DNA from: Cupriavidus basilensis
GTDB taxonomy: Bacteria; Pseudomonadota; Gammaproteobacteria; Burkholderiales; Burkholderiaceae
Direction of reading: 5' to 3'
Assembly: GCF_008801925.2 (NCBI RefSeq)
Contig: NZ_CP062803.1
Coordinates: 2,976,001 to 3,040,000 of the forward strand
DNA length: 64,000 nt
Under the pieces are notes generated by a model. That model saw only the letters and a program-made list of their open reading frames with translations, was not told where the DNA came from and made no database searches. A program made the translations under genes and the position numbers. The stretch's first letter is position 1. Each line of letters begins with the position of its first letter. Of this stretch, positions 47,529 through 54,530 are shown piece by piece.

Positions 47529-47556
47529 TTGTTCAATTGTGCAAATTTGTCTTGAA
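47529..47556. promoter_or_regulatory. Direct repeats in the mipA/response-regulator divergent region
   Basis: TTGTTCAA (47529-47536) is immediately repeated as TTGTGCAA (47537-47544) and followed by ATTTGTCTTGAA (47545-47556), giving roughly 10-11 base phasing of TTG(T). OmpR-type regulators bind tandem direct repeats, and this site lies about 80 bases upstream of mipA and 70 bases upstream of the regulator. Candidate operator; not proven. Confidence 0.4.
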
Positions 47557-47627
47557 GCGTCTCCGGCACCCAAACCAAGTCGTTCGCCGGATAGAATCGG
47601 CACTTTTCTGCCCCGGGGAACCCTGTC

Positions 47628-48362
47628 ATGAGCGATACCATGGCCAAGTACAAGGTCTTACTGGTCGAGGACGATGATCGCCTCGCGCAACTTGTCAGCG
47701 AATATCTGGGCAACTACGAATTCGTGGTGGAGGTGGTACGGCGCGGCGATATCGCGGTGGCCGCCGTCCAGGCCCTGCGGCCGGCACTGGTCATACTCGA
47801 CCTGATGCTGCCGCATATGGACGGCATGGAGGTGTGCCGCGGCATTCGCGCTTTCTCGCGTGTGCCCGTGCTGATCCTGACAGCGCGCGTCGATACGTAT
47901 GACCAGGTGGCGGGACTGGAGATCGGCGCCGACGACTATGTGGTCAAGCCCATCGAGCCGAGGCTGCTGGTGGCGCGCGCCCGCGCCCTGCTGCGGCGTG
48001 CCGCGGCAGAGCGGGTTGCCGAGACCGCCACGCCCGCGCAGCGGGACCATGAGCTGGTATTCGGCGCGCTGGTGATTTCGCCGCCGAACCGGCAGGTGAC
48101 GTGGCGCGGGCAGGAGGTGGACCTGAAGACCACCGAGTTCAACCTGCTGCTGATCCTGGCGCGCGCCGCCGGCACCGTGCTGAGCCGCGACGACATCCTC
48201 AAGGCATTGCGTGGCATCGAGTTCGATGGCATCGACCGCACCGTCGACTCCGGCATCTCGCGGCTGCGCCGCCGCTTCGAGGATGCCTCGCCCGAGCCGC
48301 ACAAGATCAAGACCATCTGGGGCCGCGGCTACCTGTTCAGCCCGTCGGCATGGGAGGAATGA
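47628..48362 (+). CDS. Two-component response regulator, OmpR/PhoB (RstA-like) type
   Basis: A 244-residue regulator. The receiver domain has the acidic cluster VEDDDRLAQLV, phosphoacceptor Asp58 (VILDLMLPHMDG), Thr/Ser and Lys near 85 and 107 (LTARVDTY, YVVKPIEPR). A winged-helix domain follows (LKTTEFNLLLILARAAGTVLSRDDIL, and the terminal IKTIWGRGYLFSP). It overlaps the start of the kinase gene (ATGA-like junction) and is divergent from the mipA-reductase-acylase operon, which it probably controls. Confidence 0.93.
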   Translation: MSDTMAKYKVLLVEDDDRLAQLVSEYLGNYEFVVEVVRRGDIAVAAVQALRPALVILDLMLPHMDGMEVCRGIRAFSRVPVLILTARVDTYDQVAGLEIGADDYVVKPIEPRLLVARARALLRRAAAERVAETATPAQRDHELVFGALVISPPNRQVTWRGQEVDLKTTEFNLLLILARAAGTVLSRDDILKALRGIEFDGIDRTVDSGISRLRRRFEDASPEPHKIKTIWGRGYLFSPSAWEE

Positions 48363-49691
48363 ATGGTCCGCTCGCTACTCAAGCTCTATCTGCTGGTGAT
48401 CCTGGCCGCAGCCGGCGCGGTAACCATCATCAACAACACGTTTATCCCGCTGTTCCATGAGCATTTCACCGAGACCGAACGGGAAAGCCGCAAGGGTTAC
48501 GCCTTTACGCTCTCCCAATTCCTCGGGCCGCAACGGGGCCCCGAGCGCGAAGCCGCGCTTGCCATCCTGCAAAAGCACTCGCGCGAGCTGTTTGACCTGG
48601 TCGATGCCGCCAGCCTCACGCATCTCGATGCGCAGCAACGCAGCGACCTTGCCGCCGGCAAGCTGGTGCTGAGCCAGGACGCCAAGAACTACTACCTGCC
48701 GCTGCGCGATGGCCAGATCCTGCACGCGTATAGCGAGGAAGACGACCACACCAACATCTCGGTGCTGGCCTACGGCTTGATCGCCCTCGCCACCTTGCTG
48801 TCGATCATCGCCTGGGTGTGGTACCACTGGCGCGACCTGGACAAGCTGCAGCAGGCGGCAAGGGATTTCGGCAACGGCAAGCTGTCGACCCGGGCCAACC
48901 TGCCCCGGCGCTCCAACATCGCCGCACTCGCCAGGCAATTCAATGAGATGGCCGAACGGATCGAAGCCTCGATCGTGCACCAGCGCGAAATGATGCACGG
49001 CATCTCGCACGAGCTGAAGACGCCCATCGCGCGGCTGGAGTTCGGCATCGCGCTGCTGCAGTCGGCCGGCACAGGCGAAGCGGAGCAGGCGCGCCAGGCG
49101 CTGCGGCTGGAAGACCTGCGCCGCGACGTGCGCGAGCTCGACGAGCTGGTCACCGAGCTGCTGACGCTAGGCCAGCTTGAGCAAGGCGCGGCGCCGATGA
49201 TGCTGATGCGCGTGTCGGTGAGTGAGCTGATCGATAGTGTCGCAGCCAGCGTGGCCAACGAGGTGGCGGATAACAAGCTCACGCTGTCGGCCTATGCCAG
49301 CGGCCCCGCGCCCCACCATGTCTGCGATCCGCGGCTGGTGGCGCGGGCGCTGCTCAACCTCTGCCGCAACGCCACCCGCTACGCGCGCAGCGCCATCCGC
49401 CTGCACGCCGAGACCAACGCCGCAGGCACATTGACCTTGACGGTGGAGGACGATGGCCCCGGCATTGCGCCGGAGGAGCGCGCCCGCATTTTCGAGCCCT
49501 TCCACAGGCCCGATTCCAGCCGCAATCGTCATACCGGGGGGTTCGGCCTGGGACTGGCCATTGTGCGGCGCATCGTGCTGCTGCATGGCGGCCAGGTCAG
49601 GCTGGACAGCAGCAGCGAAGGCGGCGCGCGCTTTGTGATCAGTTTGCCAGCCATGGACAAGCCCGCCATGCCCGGCAAGCCGGCGAGTTGA
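48363..49691 (+). CDS. Sensor histidine kinase, EnvZ/RstB-like
   Basis: A 442-residue membrane kinase. TM1 is at residues 5-24, a periplasmic sensor loop of about 105 residues at 28-132, TM2 at about 133-154, then HAMP (160-210). The phosphorylated His216 is in MHGISHELKTPIARLEFG; the ATPase domain has the N-box NLCRNATRYA, G1 VEDDGPGIAPEE and G2 GGFGLGLAIVRRI. It pairs with the adjacent regulator and likely senses an envelope or extracellular cue, consistent with the divergent outer-membrane operon. Confidence 0.94.
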   Translation: MVRSLLKLYLLVILAAAGAVTIINNTFIPLFHEHFTETERESRKGYAFTLSQFLGPQRGPEREAALAILQKHSRELFDLVDAASLTHLDAQQRSDLAAGKLVLSQDAKNYYLPLRDGQILHAYSEEDDHTNISVLAYGLIALATLLSIIAWVWYHWRDLDKLQQAARDFGNGKLSTRANLPRRSNIAALARQFNEMAERIEASIVHQREMMHGISHELKTPIARLEFGIALLQSAGTGEAEQARQALRLEDLRRDVRELDELVTELLTLGQLEQGAAPMMLMRVSVSELIDSVAASVANEVADNKLTLSAYASGPAPHHVCDPRLVARALLNLCRNATRYARSAIRLHAETNAAGTLTLTVEDDGPGIAPEERARIFEPFHRPDSSRNRHTGGFGLGLAIVRRIVLLHGGQVRLDSSSEGGARFVISLPAMDKPAMPGKPAS

Positions 49692-49703
49692 GGAGCCGCT
49701 CCC

Positions 49704-49805
49704 ATGAAATGGTCGACGATTGTTACCGTGCTGCTCGCGTGGATGGGCGCCTGCGCCGCCGCCGGCTGGCTGGCGATGGCGTTTTCCGGCCTCACGGCGC
49801 AGTAA
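49704..49805 (+). CDS. 33-residue hydrophobic peptide downstream of the sensor kinase
   Basis: A short frame MKWSTIVTVLLAWMGACAAAGWLAMAF... ending at TAA 49803-49805 encodes a single hydrophobic helix with two Trp-flanked ends and a Cys. A GAGGAG ribosome site lies about 8 bases before the ATG, which starts 12 bases after the kinase stop. It ends 40 bases before a strong terminator. Small membrane peptides are known to adjust two-component kinases (as with the E. coli MgrB and SafA types), so a role with this kinase is a guess from context. Confidence 0.55.
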   Translation: MKWSTIVTVLLAWMGACAAAGWLAMAFSGLTAQ

Positions 49806-49843
49806 TAGCGCGGTAGTGACGGAATCTGCCCACGCAACAAAAC

Positions 49844-49876
49844 AAAAAGCCTGCCGGGACTCCGGGCAGGCTTTTT
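49844..49876. terminator. Bidirectional terminator between the kinase operon and tRNA-fMet
   Basis: Arms AAAAAGCCTGCC (49844-49855) and GGCAGGCTTTTT (49865-49876) with a 9-base loop. It serves the rightward kinase/peptide transcript and the leftward tRNA transcript. Confidence 0.93.
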
Positions 49877-49890
49877 AGTAGAATACGGTC

Positions 49891-49966
49891 TGGTTGCGGG
49901 GGCAGGACTTGAACCTGCGACCTTCGGGTTATGAGCCCGACGAGCTGCCAACTGCTCCACCCCGCG
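49891..49966 (-). tRNA. Initiator tRNA-fMet (anticodon CAT)
   Basis: A 76-base tRNA with encoded CCA. The acceptor stem begins CGCGGGG and ends CCCCGCA, leaving the C1:A72 mismatch of initiator tRNAs, and the anticodon stem has the three G:C pairs (TCGGG-CTCATAA-CCCGA). A TATAGT -10-like box lies 13 bases upstream (minus strand, 49979-49984). Confidence 0.96.
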
Positions 49967-50026
49967 TCAGAGGGGCGTACTATACGCCACCCTGACGTAT
50001 TTGCATAGCTTTTCCGGCACGCTTTC

Positions 50027-50055
50027 TTGACAGCGTTTACGTAAACGTGTAAAAG
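50027..50055 (+). promoter_or_regulatory. cspA promoter with embedded palindrome
   Basis: TTGACA (50027-50032) and TAAAAG (50050-50055) are 17 bases apart. The spacer contains the perfect 14-base palindrome CGTTTACGTAAACG (50034-50047), positioned where a repressor would block RNA polymerase. The transcript would have a short leader of about 35 bases to the cspA ATG. Confidence 0.65.
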
Positions 50056-50095
50056 CAAGTGGGCGCATTCTTTGCGCTCAAAAAAGGATTTTTCC

Positions 50096-50293
50096 ATGGA
50101 AACTGGTACCGTCAAGTTCTTCAACGCCCAGAAGGGTTTTGGCTTCATCACCCCGGACGCTGGTGGCAAGGACTTGTTCGTCCACATCTCTCAGGTTCGC
50201 GGGGGTGCTCCGCTGCAAGATAACCAGCGAGTGCAATACCAGTCGCAGCAGGGCAAGAAGGGTCCTGAAGCGGCCAATGTTTCCCCCGTTTGA
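50096..50293 (+). CDS. cspA: Cold-shock domain protein CspA-like
   Basis: A 65-residue single OB-fold RNA chaperone. RNP1 (KGFGFITPD) and RNP2 (LFVHISQV) are intact. ATG 50096 ([12 protein letters not shown]) has AAGGA 8 bases upstream; an upstream in-frame codon at 50072 would overlap the leader. It is unlikely that the whole 200-base cold-box leader of E. coli cspA exists here, as the promoter is close. rpsU follows after 34 bases and is probably co-transcribed. Confidence 0.95.
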   Translation: METGTVKFFNAQKGFGFITPDAGGKDLFVHISQVRGGAPLQDNQRVQYQSQQGKKGPEAANVSPV

Positions 50294-50327
50294 ACCCGCC
50301 GCTTTGCGGCAATGCTAAAGGACAGAA

Positions 50328-50540
50328 TTGACTAAGATCGTCTTGAAACCAGGTGAGCCCGTTGAAGTTGCAATGCGGCGTTTCCGTCGGGCCATCCTCC
50401 AGACCGGCCTGATCGTTGAACTCAAGAGCCGTACCGCTTACGAGAAGCCCACGACCGAGCGCAAGCGCAAGAAGAAAGCCGCGGAATCGCGCCTTCGCAA
50501 ACGCCTGCGCATGCAGATGTTGCCGAAGAAGATGTACTGA
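50328..50540 (+). CDS. rpsU: 30S ribosomal protein S21
   Basis: A 70-residue bS21 ([46 protein letters not shown], ending MLPKKMY). The start is TTG at 50328 with AAGGA exactly 6 bases upstream; no in-frame ATG exists near the conserved N-terminus until codon 16, inside the domain. A ribosomal protein with a TTG start is notable and may tune its level. It is downstream of cspA and ends 55 bases before a terminator. Confidence 0.96.
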   Translation: MTKIVLKPGEPVEVAMRRFRRAILQTGLIVELKSRTAYEKPTTERKRKKKAAESRLRKRLRMQMLPKKMY

Positions 50541-50594
50541 TTCGGCACAGCAAGCGGCGAGCGCGCTTCGACGCGTTTCTGCCGCAGGCCGCAT

Positions 50595-50624
50595 AAATCC
50601 GCCAGTCATTGCCTGGCGGATTTT
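50595..50624 (+). terminator. Terminator after rpsU
   Basis: Arms AAATCCGCCAG (50595-50605) and CTGGCGGATTT (50613-50623) with a 7-base loop and a following TTCTTGTTTT. Confidence 0.9.
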
Positions 50625-50943
50625 CTTGTTTTAGCGGCGCCGTCGGATGTCCGGCCCTCCGTGGCCTGACAACCGCCGACCAGCCCTGATACCGCCCTGC
50701 CCATCGCTCCAATCGGATCGAGCGCGGCCGGCGCCATGCTTGCGCTCGCCCTTTGCGTGCGACACGGCCAGCACTTTCACTCCCCTCTTCGCTTTTTATT
50801 GGCTCCAGACGCACGTATGTGCTGCTGCCGCCTTGCCTCGCACTAACGCTACAAAACTACGGCACTTGCCGCTGCAACTGGCAAAAAACAGGCCGCACAA
50901 TGCATGGCGGCCCGCTTGCTCGGCAACGCCCCCCTCCCCTGCC
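50625..50943. other. Spacer between rpsU terminator and LysE-type gene
   Basis: About 320 bases. Apart from a minus-strand terminator-like hairpin at 50883-50912 (GGCCGC and GCGGCC arms, then a T-run on the minus strand) that would end the LysE transcript, I see no gene or regulatory element. Open frames here have no ribosome site and no similarity. Confidence 0.5.
50883..50912 (-). terminator. Terminator after LysE-type gene
   Basis: On the minus strand, arms GGCCGC and GCGGCC enclose a 10-base loop and are followed by TGTTTTTT. It lies 32 bases beyond the stop codon at 50944. Confidence 0.6.
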
Positions 50944-51561
50944 TCAGCTGCGCGCCGCAATCAGCGCGCCCGCGCCAATCAATGTGATACCGCCCGCGCG
51001 CTGTACATTGGCCTGGGCGCGCTGGGTAGTGAGCCGCTTGGCCAGCGCACGCGCCAGCAGCGCGTAGACAGCGGCGTTGGCGCTCGCCATCACCACGAAG
51101 GTGGGAATCAGCACCACGGCCTGCGGCCAGAAGGCCAGGCGTGCGTCAAGGAACTGCGGCACGAAGGCCACGAAGAACACGATGCTCTTGGGATTCAGCG
51201 CGGTGACCAGCCATGCCTTGGCAAAGCGCTGGCGGCTGCTGCCGGACTGTGCCGTGACAGCCATGGCGCCGGCACGCGAGGCGCCGCGCAGGGCCTGGAT
51301 GCCCAGGTAGACAAGATAAGCCGCACCGGCCCACTTCAATGCCGTGAACAAGGCCGCCGAGGTGGCCAGCACTGCGCCGAGGCCGGCCATCGACAGCGTG
51401 AACGCGGTCAGGTCGCCCGCGGCAACGCCAGCCACGGTCGCATAGGCGGAGCGGCCACGATGGGCAAGCGCATCGCCAATCACCAGCAGGATGGTCGGGC
51501 CGGGAATGATCAGTACGACGATGCTTGTCAACACAAAGGCCAGCCAGTGCTCGAAGGACAT
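50944..51561 (-). CDS. LysE/RhtB-type amino acid exporter
   Basis: A 205-residue membrane protein with about six helices. The N-terminal motif LTSIVVLIIPGPTILLVIGDALAHRGR and the following GVAAGDLTAFTLSMAGLGAVLATSAALF are typical of LysE translocators, which export amino acids or related metabolites. ATG 51561 (MSFEHWLAFVL) is chosen as the family start; the frame is open well upstream but without similarity. Substrate not determined. Confidence 0.92.
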   Translation of the reverse strand: MSFEHWLAFVLTSIVVLIIPGPTILLVIGDALAHRGRSAYATVAGVAAGDLTAFTLSMAGLGAVLATSAALFTALKWAGAAYLVYLGIQALRGASRAGAMAVTAQSGSSRQRFAKAWLVTALNPKSIVFFVAFVPQFLDARLAFWPQAVVLIPTFVVMASANAAVYALLARALAKRLTTQRAQANVQRAGGITLIGAGALIAARS

Positions 51562-51658
51562 TGCGACTCCAGGTTTCGTTGATTGGGCATCCCGCGGGTG
51601 ACACATCAGTATAAGCAACATGGCTTGCTGGTGACAGCGGCGCCGGCCTTGCCGCGTC

Positions 51659-52207
51659 TCAGCCAGCCGGCATCGGAAAAACCAGGCAGGTGGTAGTGGC
51701 GTAAGCGTAGAGCTTGCCCTGCGTGTCGACGATGCGGCCCTCGGCAATCCCGATCTGCGTGGTCAGGCTGATGACCTTGCCCTCCGCGCGAATCGGGCCG
51801 GTCTTGACGGTCAGCGGGCGCACGTAGTTCACCTTCAGCTCCAGGGTGGTGTAGCCCTTGCCGGCCGGCAGCATGGTGTGGACAGCGCAACCCACGCAGG
51901 AATCGAGCAAGGTCGCGGCATAGCCACCGTGCACGCTGCCGATCGGGTTGTAGTGCTGCGGGCCGGGTGTGCCCTGGAAGACGAAGCGTCCCGCTTCGAA
52001 CTCCACCGGGAAGAAGTCCATCAGTTGCGCAATCGGCGCACCCGGCAGCTTGCCAGCCAGCATGTCCTCGAAGAACTGCAGCCCGGCGCGTTCGCTCAAC
52101 TGCGCGAGCGTTGCCACGCCCGGCCCTCCCAGCCTGGCGCGCGCTAGTCGTTCAGCTTCCTGCCACTGTGCCAGCGTGTCTTGCGCACTCATCTGCTTTG
52201 TCTCCAT
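51659..52207 (-). CDS. PaaI-type hotdog-fold thioesterase
   Basis: A 182-residue hotdog protein. The segment [27 protein letters not shown] carries the PaaI motif (HGG with the catalytic Asp downstream), followed by [19 protein letters not shown]. It probably hydrolyses aromatic or acyl-CoA thioesters. The first ~55 residues form an N-terminal helical extension, common in this subgroup. Start ATG 52207 is one option; ATG 52192 has a better spaced GGAGA site. Confidence 0.88.
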   Translation of the reverse strand: METKQMSAQDTLAQWQEAERLARARLGGPGVATLAQLSERAGLQFFEDMLAGKLPGAPIAQLMDFFPVEFEAGRFVFQGTPGPQHYNPIGSVHGGYAATLLDSCVGCAVHTMLPAGKGYTTLELKVNYVRPLTVKTGPIRAEGKVISLTTQIGIAEGRIVDTQGKLYAYATTTCLVFPMPAG

Positions 52208-52349
52208 GATCCGCTCTGATCTGTTTTTGTGTCCCGTGCACGCAGCTACTTTTGCGGGTATGCGCGCCCCGGCGCGAACCAGCACGATAACCGCATCCGC
52301 GCATTCTTGCTGCAGCGCGCCACAGAGCATCCGCGCAGCTGCCTGCATA

Positions 52350-53306
52350 ATGGTGGATATTGCGCCTGCGGCGCGCCCAACTCCCGCTCCTGCCTTGACT
52401 GCCATTCTTGAACTACGCAATGTAAGCAAGCAATACGGCGACACCGTCGTGGTCGACGATCTCAGCCTGAGCGTGCAGCGCGGCCAGTGCTTCGGCCTGC
52501 TGGGCCCGAACGGCGCCGGCAAGACCACCACGCTGCGCTTGCTGCTGGGACTGACCACGCCGGCGTCCGGCACGCTCACGCTGTGCGGCGAGCCGATTCC
52601 ACAACGTGCGCCGCAGGCCCGCATGCGAGTGGGCGTAGTGCCGCAGTTCGATAACCTCGATCCCGATTTCACCGTGGTGGAGAACCTGCGCATCTTTGGC
52701 CGTTACTTCGGCCTGGAGCGCGCCGTGATCGAGGCGCGCGTGCCGGCGCTGCTGGAATTCGCGCGGCTGGAGAGCCGCGCCAAGGCGCAGGTAAGAGACC
52801 TGTCGGGCGGCATGCGCCGGCGGCTGACGGTGGCACGCGCCTTGATCAACGACCCCGACCTGCTGGTGATGGACGAGCCCACCACGGGGCTGGACCCGCA
52901 AGCGCGCCACCTGATCTGGGAGCGCCTGAAGTCGCTGCTGGCCAATGGCAAGACCATCCTGCTGACCACGCACTTCATGGAAGAAGCCGAGCGCCTGTGC
53001 AACTACCTGTGCGTGATCGACAGCGGCCGCAAGATCGCCGAAGGCAAGCCGCATGAACTGATCGACAGCCAGATCGGCTGCGACGTGGTGGAAGTGTATG
53101 GCGACAACCTGGAGCCCCTGCGCGGCGAACTGCACCCGCTGGCGACGCGCACCGAGATGAGCGGCGAGACACTGTTTTGCTACGTCAAGGAGCCCGCGCC
53201 ATTGCTGGCGGCGCTGCACGGGCGCACCGGCGTGCGTTACCTGCACCGCCCGGCCAACCTGGAAGACGTTTTCCTCAAGCTGACCGGCCGAGAGATGCGG
53301 GACTAA
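52350..53306 (+). CDS. ABC transporter ATP-binding protein, NodI/DRA-type
   Basis: A 318-residue ATPase. Walker A GPNGAGKT is at 52-59, the signature [16 protein letters not shown] and Walker [15 protein letters not shown] follow, then the C-terminal domain with [22 protein letters not shown]. It matches the NodI/DrrA-like group; rhizobial NodI exports lipo-chitin signals, and published phylogenies place the origin of nodIJ in Betaproteobacteria. Here no nod genes are nearby, so the substrate is unknown. Start ATG 52350 fits the family; the adjacent permease follows after 18 bases. Confidence 0.93.
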   Translation: MVDIAPAARPTPAPALTAILELRNVSKQYGDTVVVDDLSLSVQRGQCFGLLGPNGAGKTTTLRLLLGLTTPASGTLTLCGEPIPQRAPQARMRVGVVPQFDNLDPDFTVVENLRIFGRYFGLERAVIEARVPALLEFARLESRAKAQVRDLSGGMRRRLTVARALINDPDLLVMDEPTTGLDPQARHLIWERLKSLLANGKTILLTTHFMEEAERLCNYLCVIDSGRKIAEGKPHELIDSQIGCDVVEVYGDNLEPLRGELHPLATRTEMSGETLFCYVKEPAPLLAALHGRTGVRYLHRPANLEDVFLKLTGREMRD

Positions 53307-53324
53307 GGCCAGACTGACAACGGA

Positions 53325-54191
53325 ATGAACATGAGCGAACAAGATCCCCGCCCCGCCGTCGCGCCGGCCGCCCCCACCGCGGCGCGCCCTGGCGCCGCGC
53401 CGCGGCAGCATTACCCGCAGCCGCTGTTGCCGATGAACATGCGCAACTGGACCATGGTCTGGTACCGCAACTTCATGGTGTGGAAGAAGCTGGCGATTCC
53501 CTCGATGATCGGCAACCTGGCCGATCCGATGATTTACCTGTTCGGGCTTGGCCTCGGACTTGGCCTGCTGGTGGGACAGGTCAACGGCGTGTCCTATATC
53601 GCCTTTCTCGCGGCTGGCACCACGGCGTCCAGCGTGATGATGTCGGCGAGCTTCGAGTCGATGTATTCCGCCTTCTCGCGCATGCATGTGCAGCGTACCT
53701 GGGAAGCCATCATGCATGCGCCGCTGACGCTCGGCGACGTGGTGCTGGGCGAGATCATGTGGGCCGCCAGCAAGGCGGTGCTGTCGGGCATGGCCATCAT
53801 GCTGGTGGCCGGCGTGCTGGGTTATGCGCAGTTGCCGGGCGCGCTGCTGGCGCTGCCCGTGATCGTGCTGGCGGGCATCGCGTTTGCCAGCCTGGCCATG
53901 ATCGTCACGGCGCTGGCGCCCAGCTACGACTTCTTCATGTTCTACCAGACGCTGGTGATGACGCCGATGCTGCTGCTCTCCGGCGTGTTCTTCCCACTGG
54001 AGCAATTGCCCGCGGGCGCCCAGGCCGCCACCCAGGTGCTGCCGCTGGCGCATGCAGTGGCGCTGATCCGCCCCATCATGCTGGGGCGCCCGGTCGACAA
54101 CCTGGCGCTGCACCTGATCGTGCTCGGTGCCTACGCAGCCGTGGCGCTGGTGGTGGCGCTGGTGCTGCTGCGCCGGCGCTTGCTGCGCTGA
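53325..54191 (+). CDS. ABC-2 type transporter permease, NodJ-like
   Basis: A 288-residue permease with six hydrophobic segments and the NodJ-like start WTMVWYRNFMVWKKLAIPSMIGNLADPMIYLFGLGLGLGLLV. The C-terminal VLLLRRRLLR ends in the cytosol. The first ~35 residues are a Pro/Ala-rich tail. It forms the export pore with the ATPase gene 18 bases upstream; the pair is one transcript. Substrate unknown. Confidence 0.92.
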   Translation: MNMSEQDPRPAVAPAAPTAARPGAAPRQHYPQPLLPMNMRNWTMVWYRNFMVWKKLAIPSMIGNLADPMIYLFGLGLGLGLLVGQVNGVSYIAFLAAGTTASSVMMSASFESMYSAFSRMHVQRTWEAIMHAPLTLGDVVLGEIMWAASKAVLSGMAIMLVAGVLGYAQLPGALLALPVIVLAGIAFASLAMIVTALAPSYDFFMFYQTLVMTPMLLLSGVFFPLEQLPAGAQAATQVLPLAHAVALIRPIMLGRPVDNLALHLIVLGAYAAVALVVALVLLRRRLLR

Positions 54192-54330
54192 GGTTGCGGC
54201 ATAGGGAAGGGACTGCCGCGAGCGCCCGCGCCGGACATGCATCCTGGCGCGGGACGCGATGACAAGCAACCTGCGCCTTCCGTTCTGTTTCTGTTGCCCT
54301 ACGGCTTGTGTTGCTGATCGCGCACTCTGC

Positions 54331-54364
54331 TAAAATGCGAACGATTATCGTTTAGATTATCATT
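54331..54364 (+). promoter_or_regulatory. Fur-box-like site and -10 element upstream of macAB
   Basis: AACGATTATCGTT (54340-54352) is a near-perfect 13-base palindrome and GATTATCATT (54355-54364) supplies a further GATAAT-type hexamer on the other strand, matching the NATWAT-repeat pattern of Fur sites. A TAAAAT box at 54331-54336 sits directly upstream, so Fur bound here would block the promoter. Iron control of the downstream exporter is inferred. Confidence 0.6.
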
Positions 54365-54386
54365 CCATCACGCAGGTGAGCAGCTC

Positions 54387-54530
54387 ATGCCGGCAGGCAA
54401 CACATCGCTAGACCTCCGTTCCCTCTATTGCTGCGATCACCACGGCTGGCTCCATGACTGGCACCGCGCCGCGCTCGCTCGCCTGGACGTGCCGCGCGCC
54501 ACCAACGTATGCCTGGAGACCGCCCCGTGA
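54387..54530 (+). pseudogene. Short frame resembling the N-terminus of a FecI-type sigma factor
   Basis: A 47-codon frame whose residues 7-30 read SLDLRSLYCCDHHGWLHDW..., close to the SLYxxxHHGWLxxWL start of FecI-family ECF sigma factors. After about residue 26 the similarity is lost and the frame stops at TGA 54528-54530, where the stop overlaps the GTG start of the MacA-like gene. It lies 23 bases after the Fur-box-like site. It may be the relic of a deleted iron-responsive sigma gene, or a short leader that couples translation to macA. Confidence 0.55.

Noticed and set aside
52413..54269. A 618-codon open frame opposite the NodIJ-like genes
   Set aside because: Composed of His/Gln/Arg-rich low-complexity text typical of reverse-strand reading of GC-rich genes.
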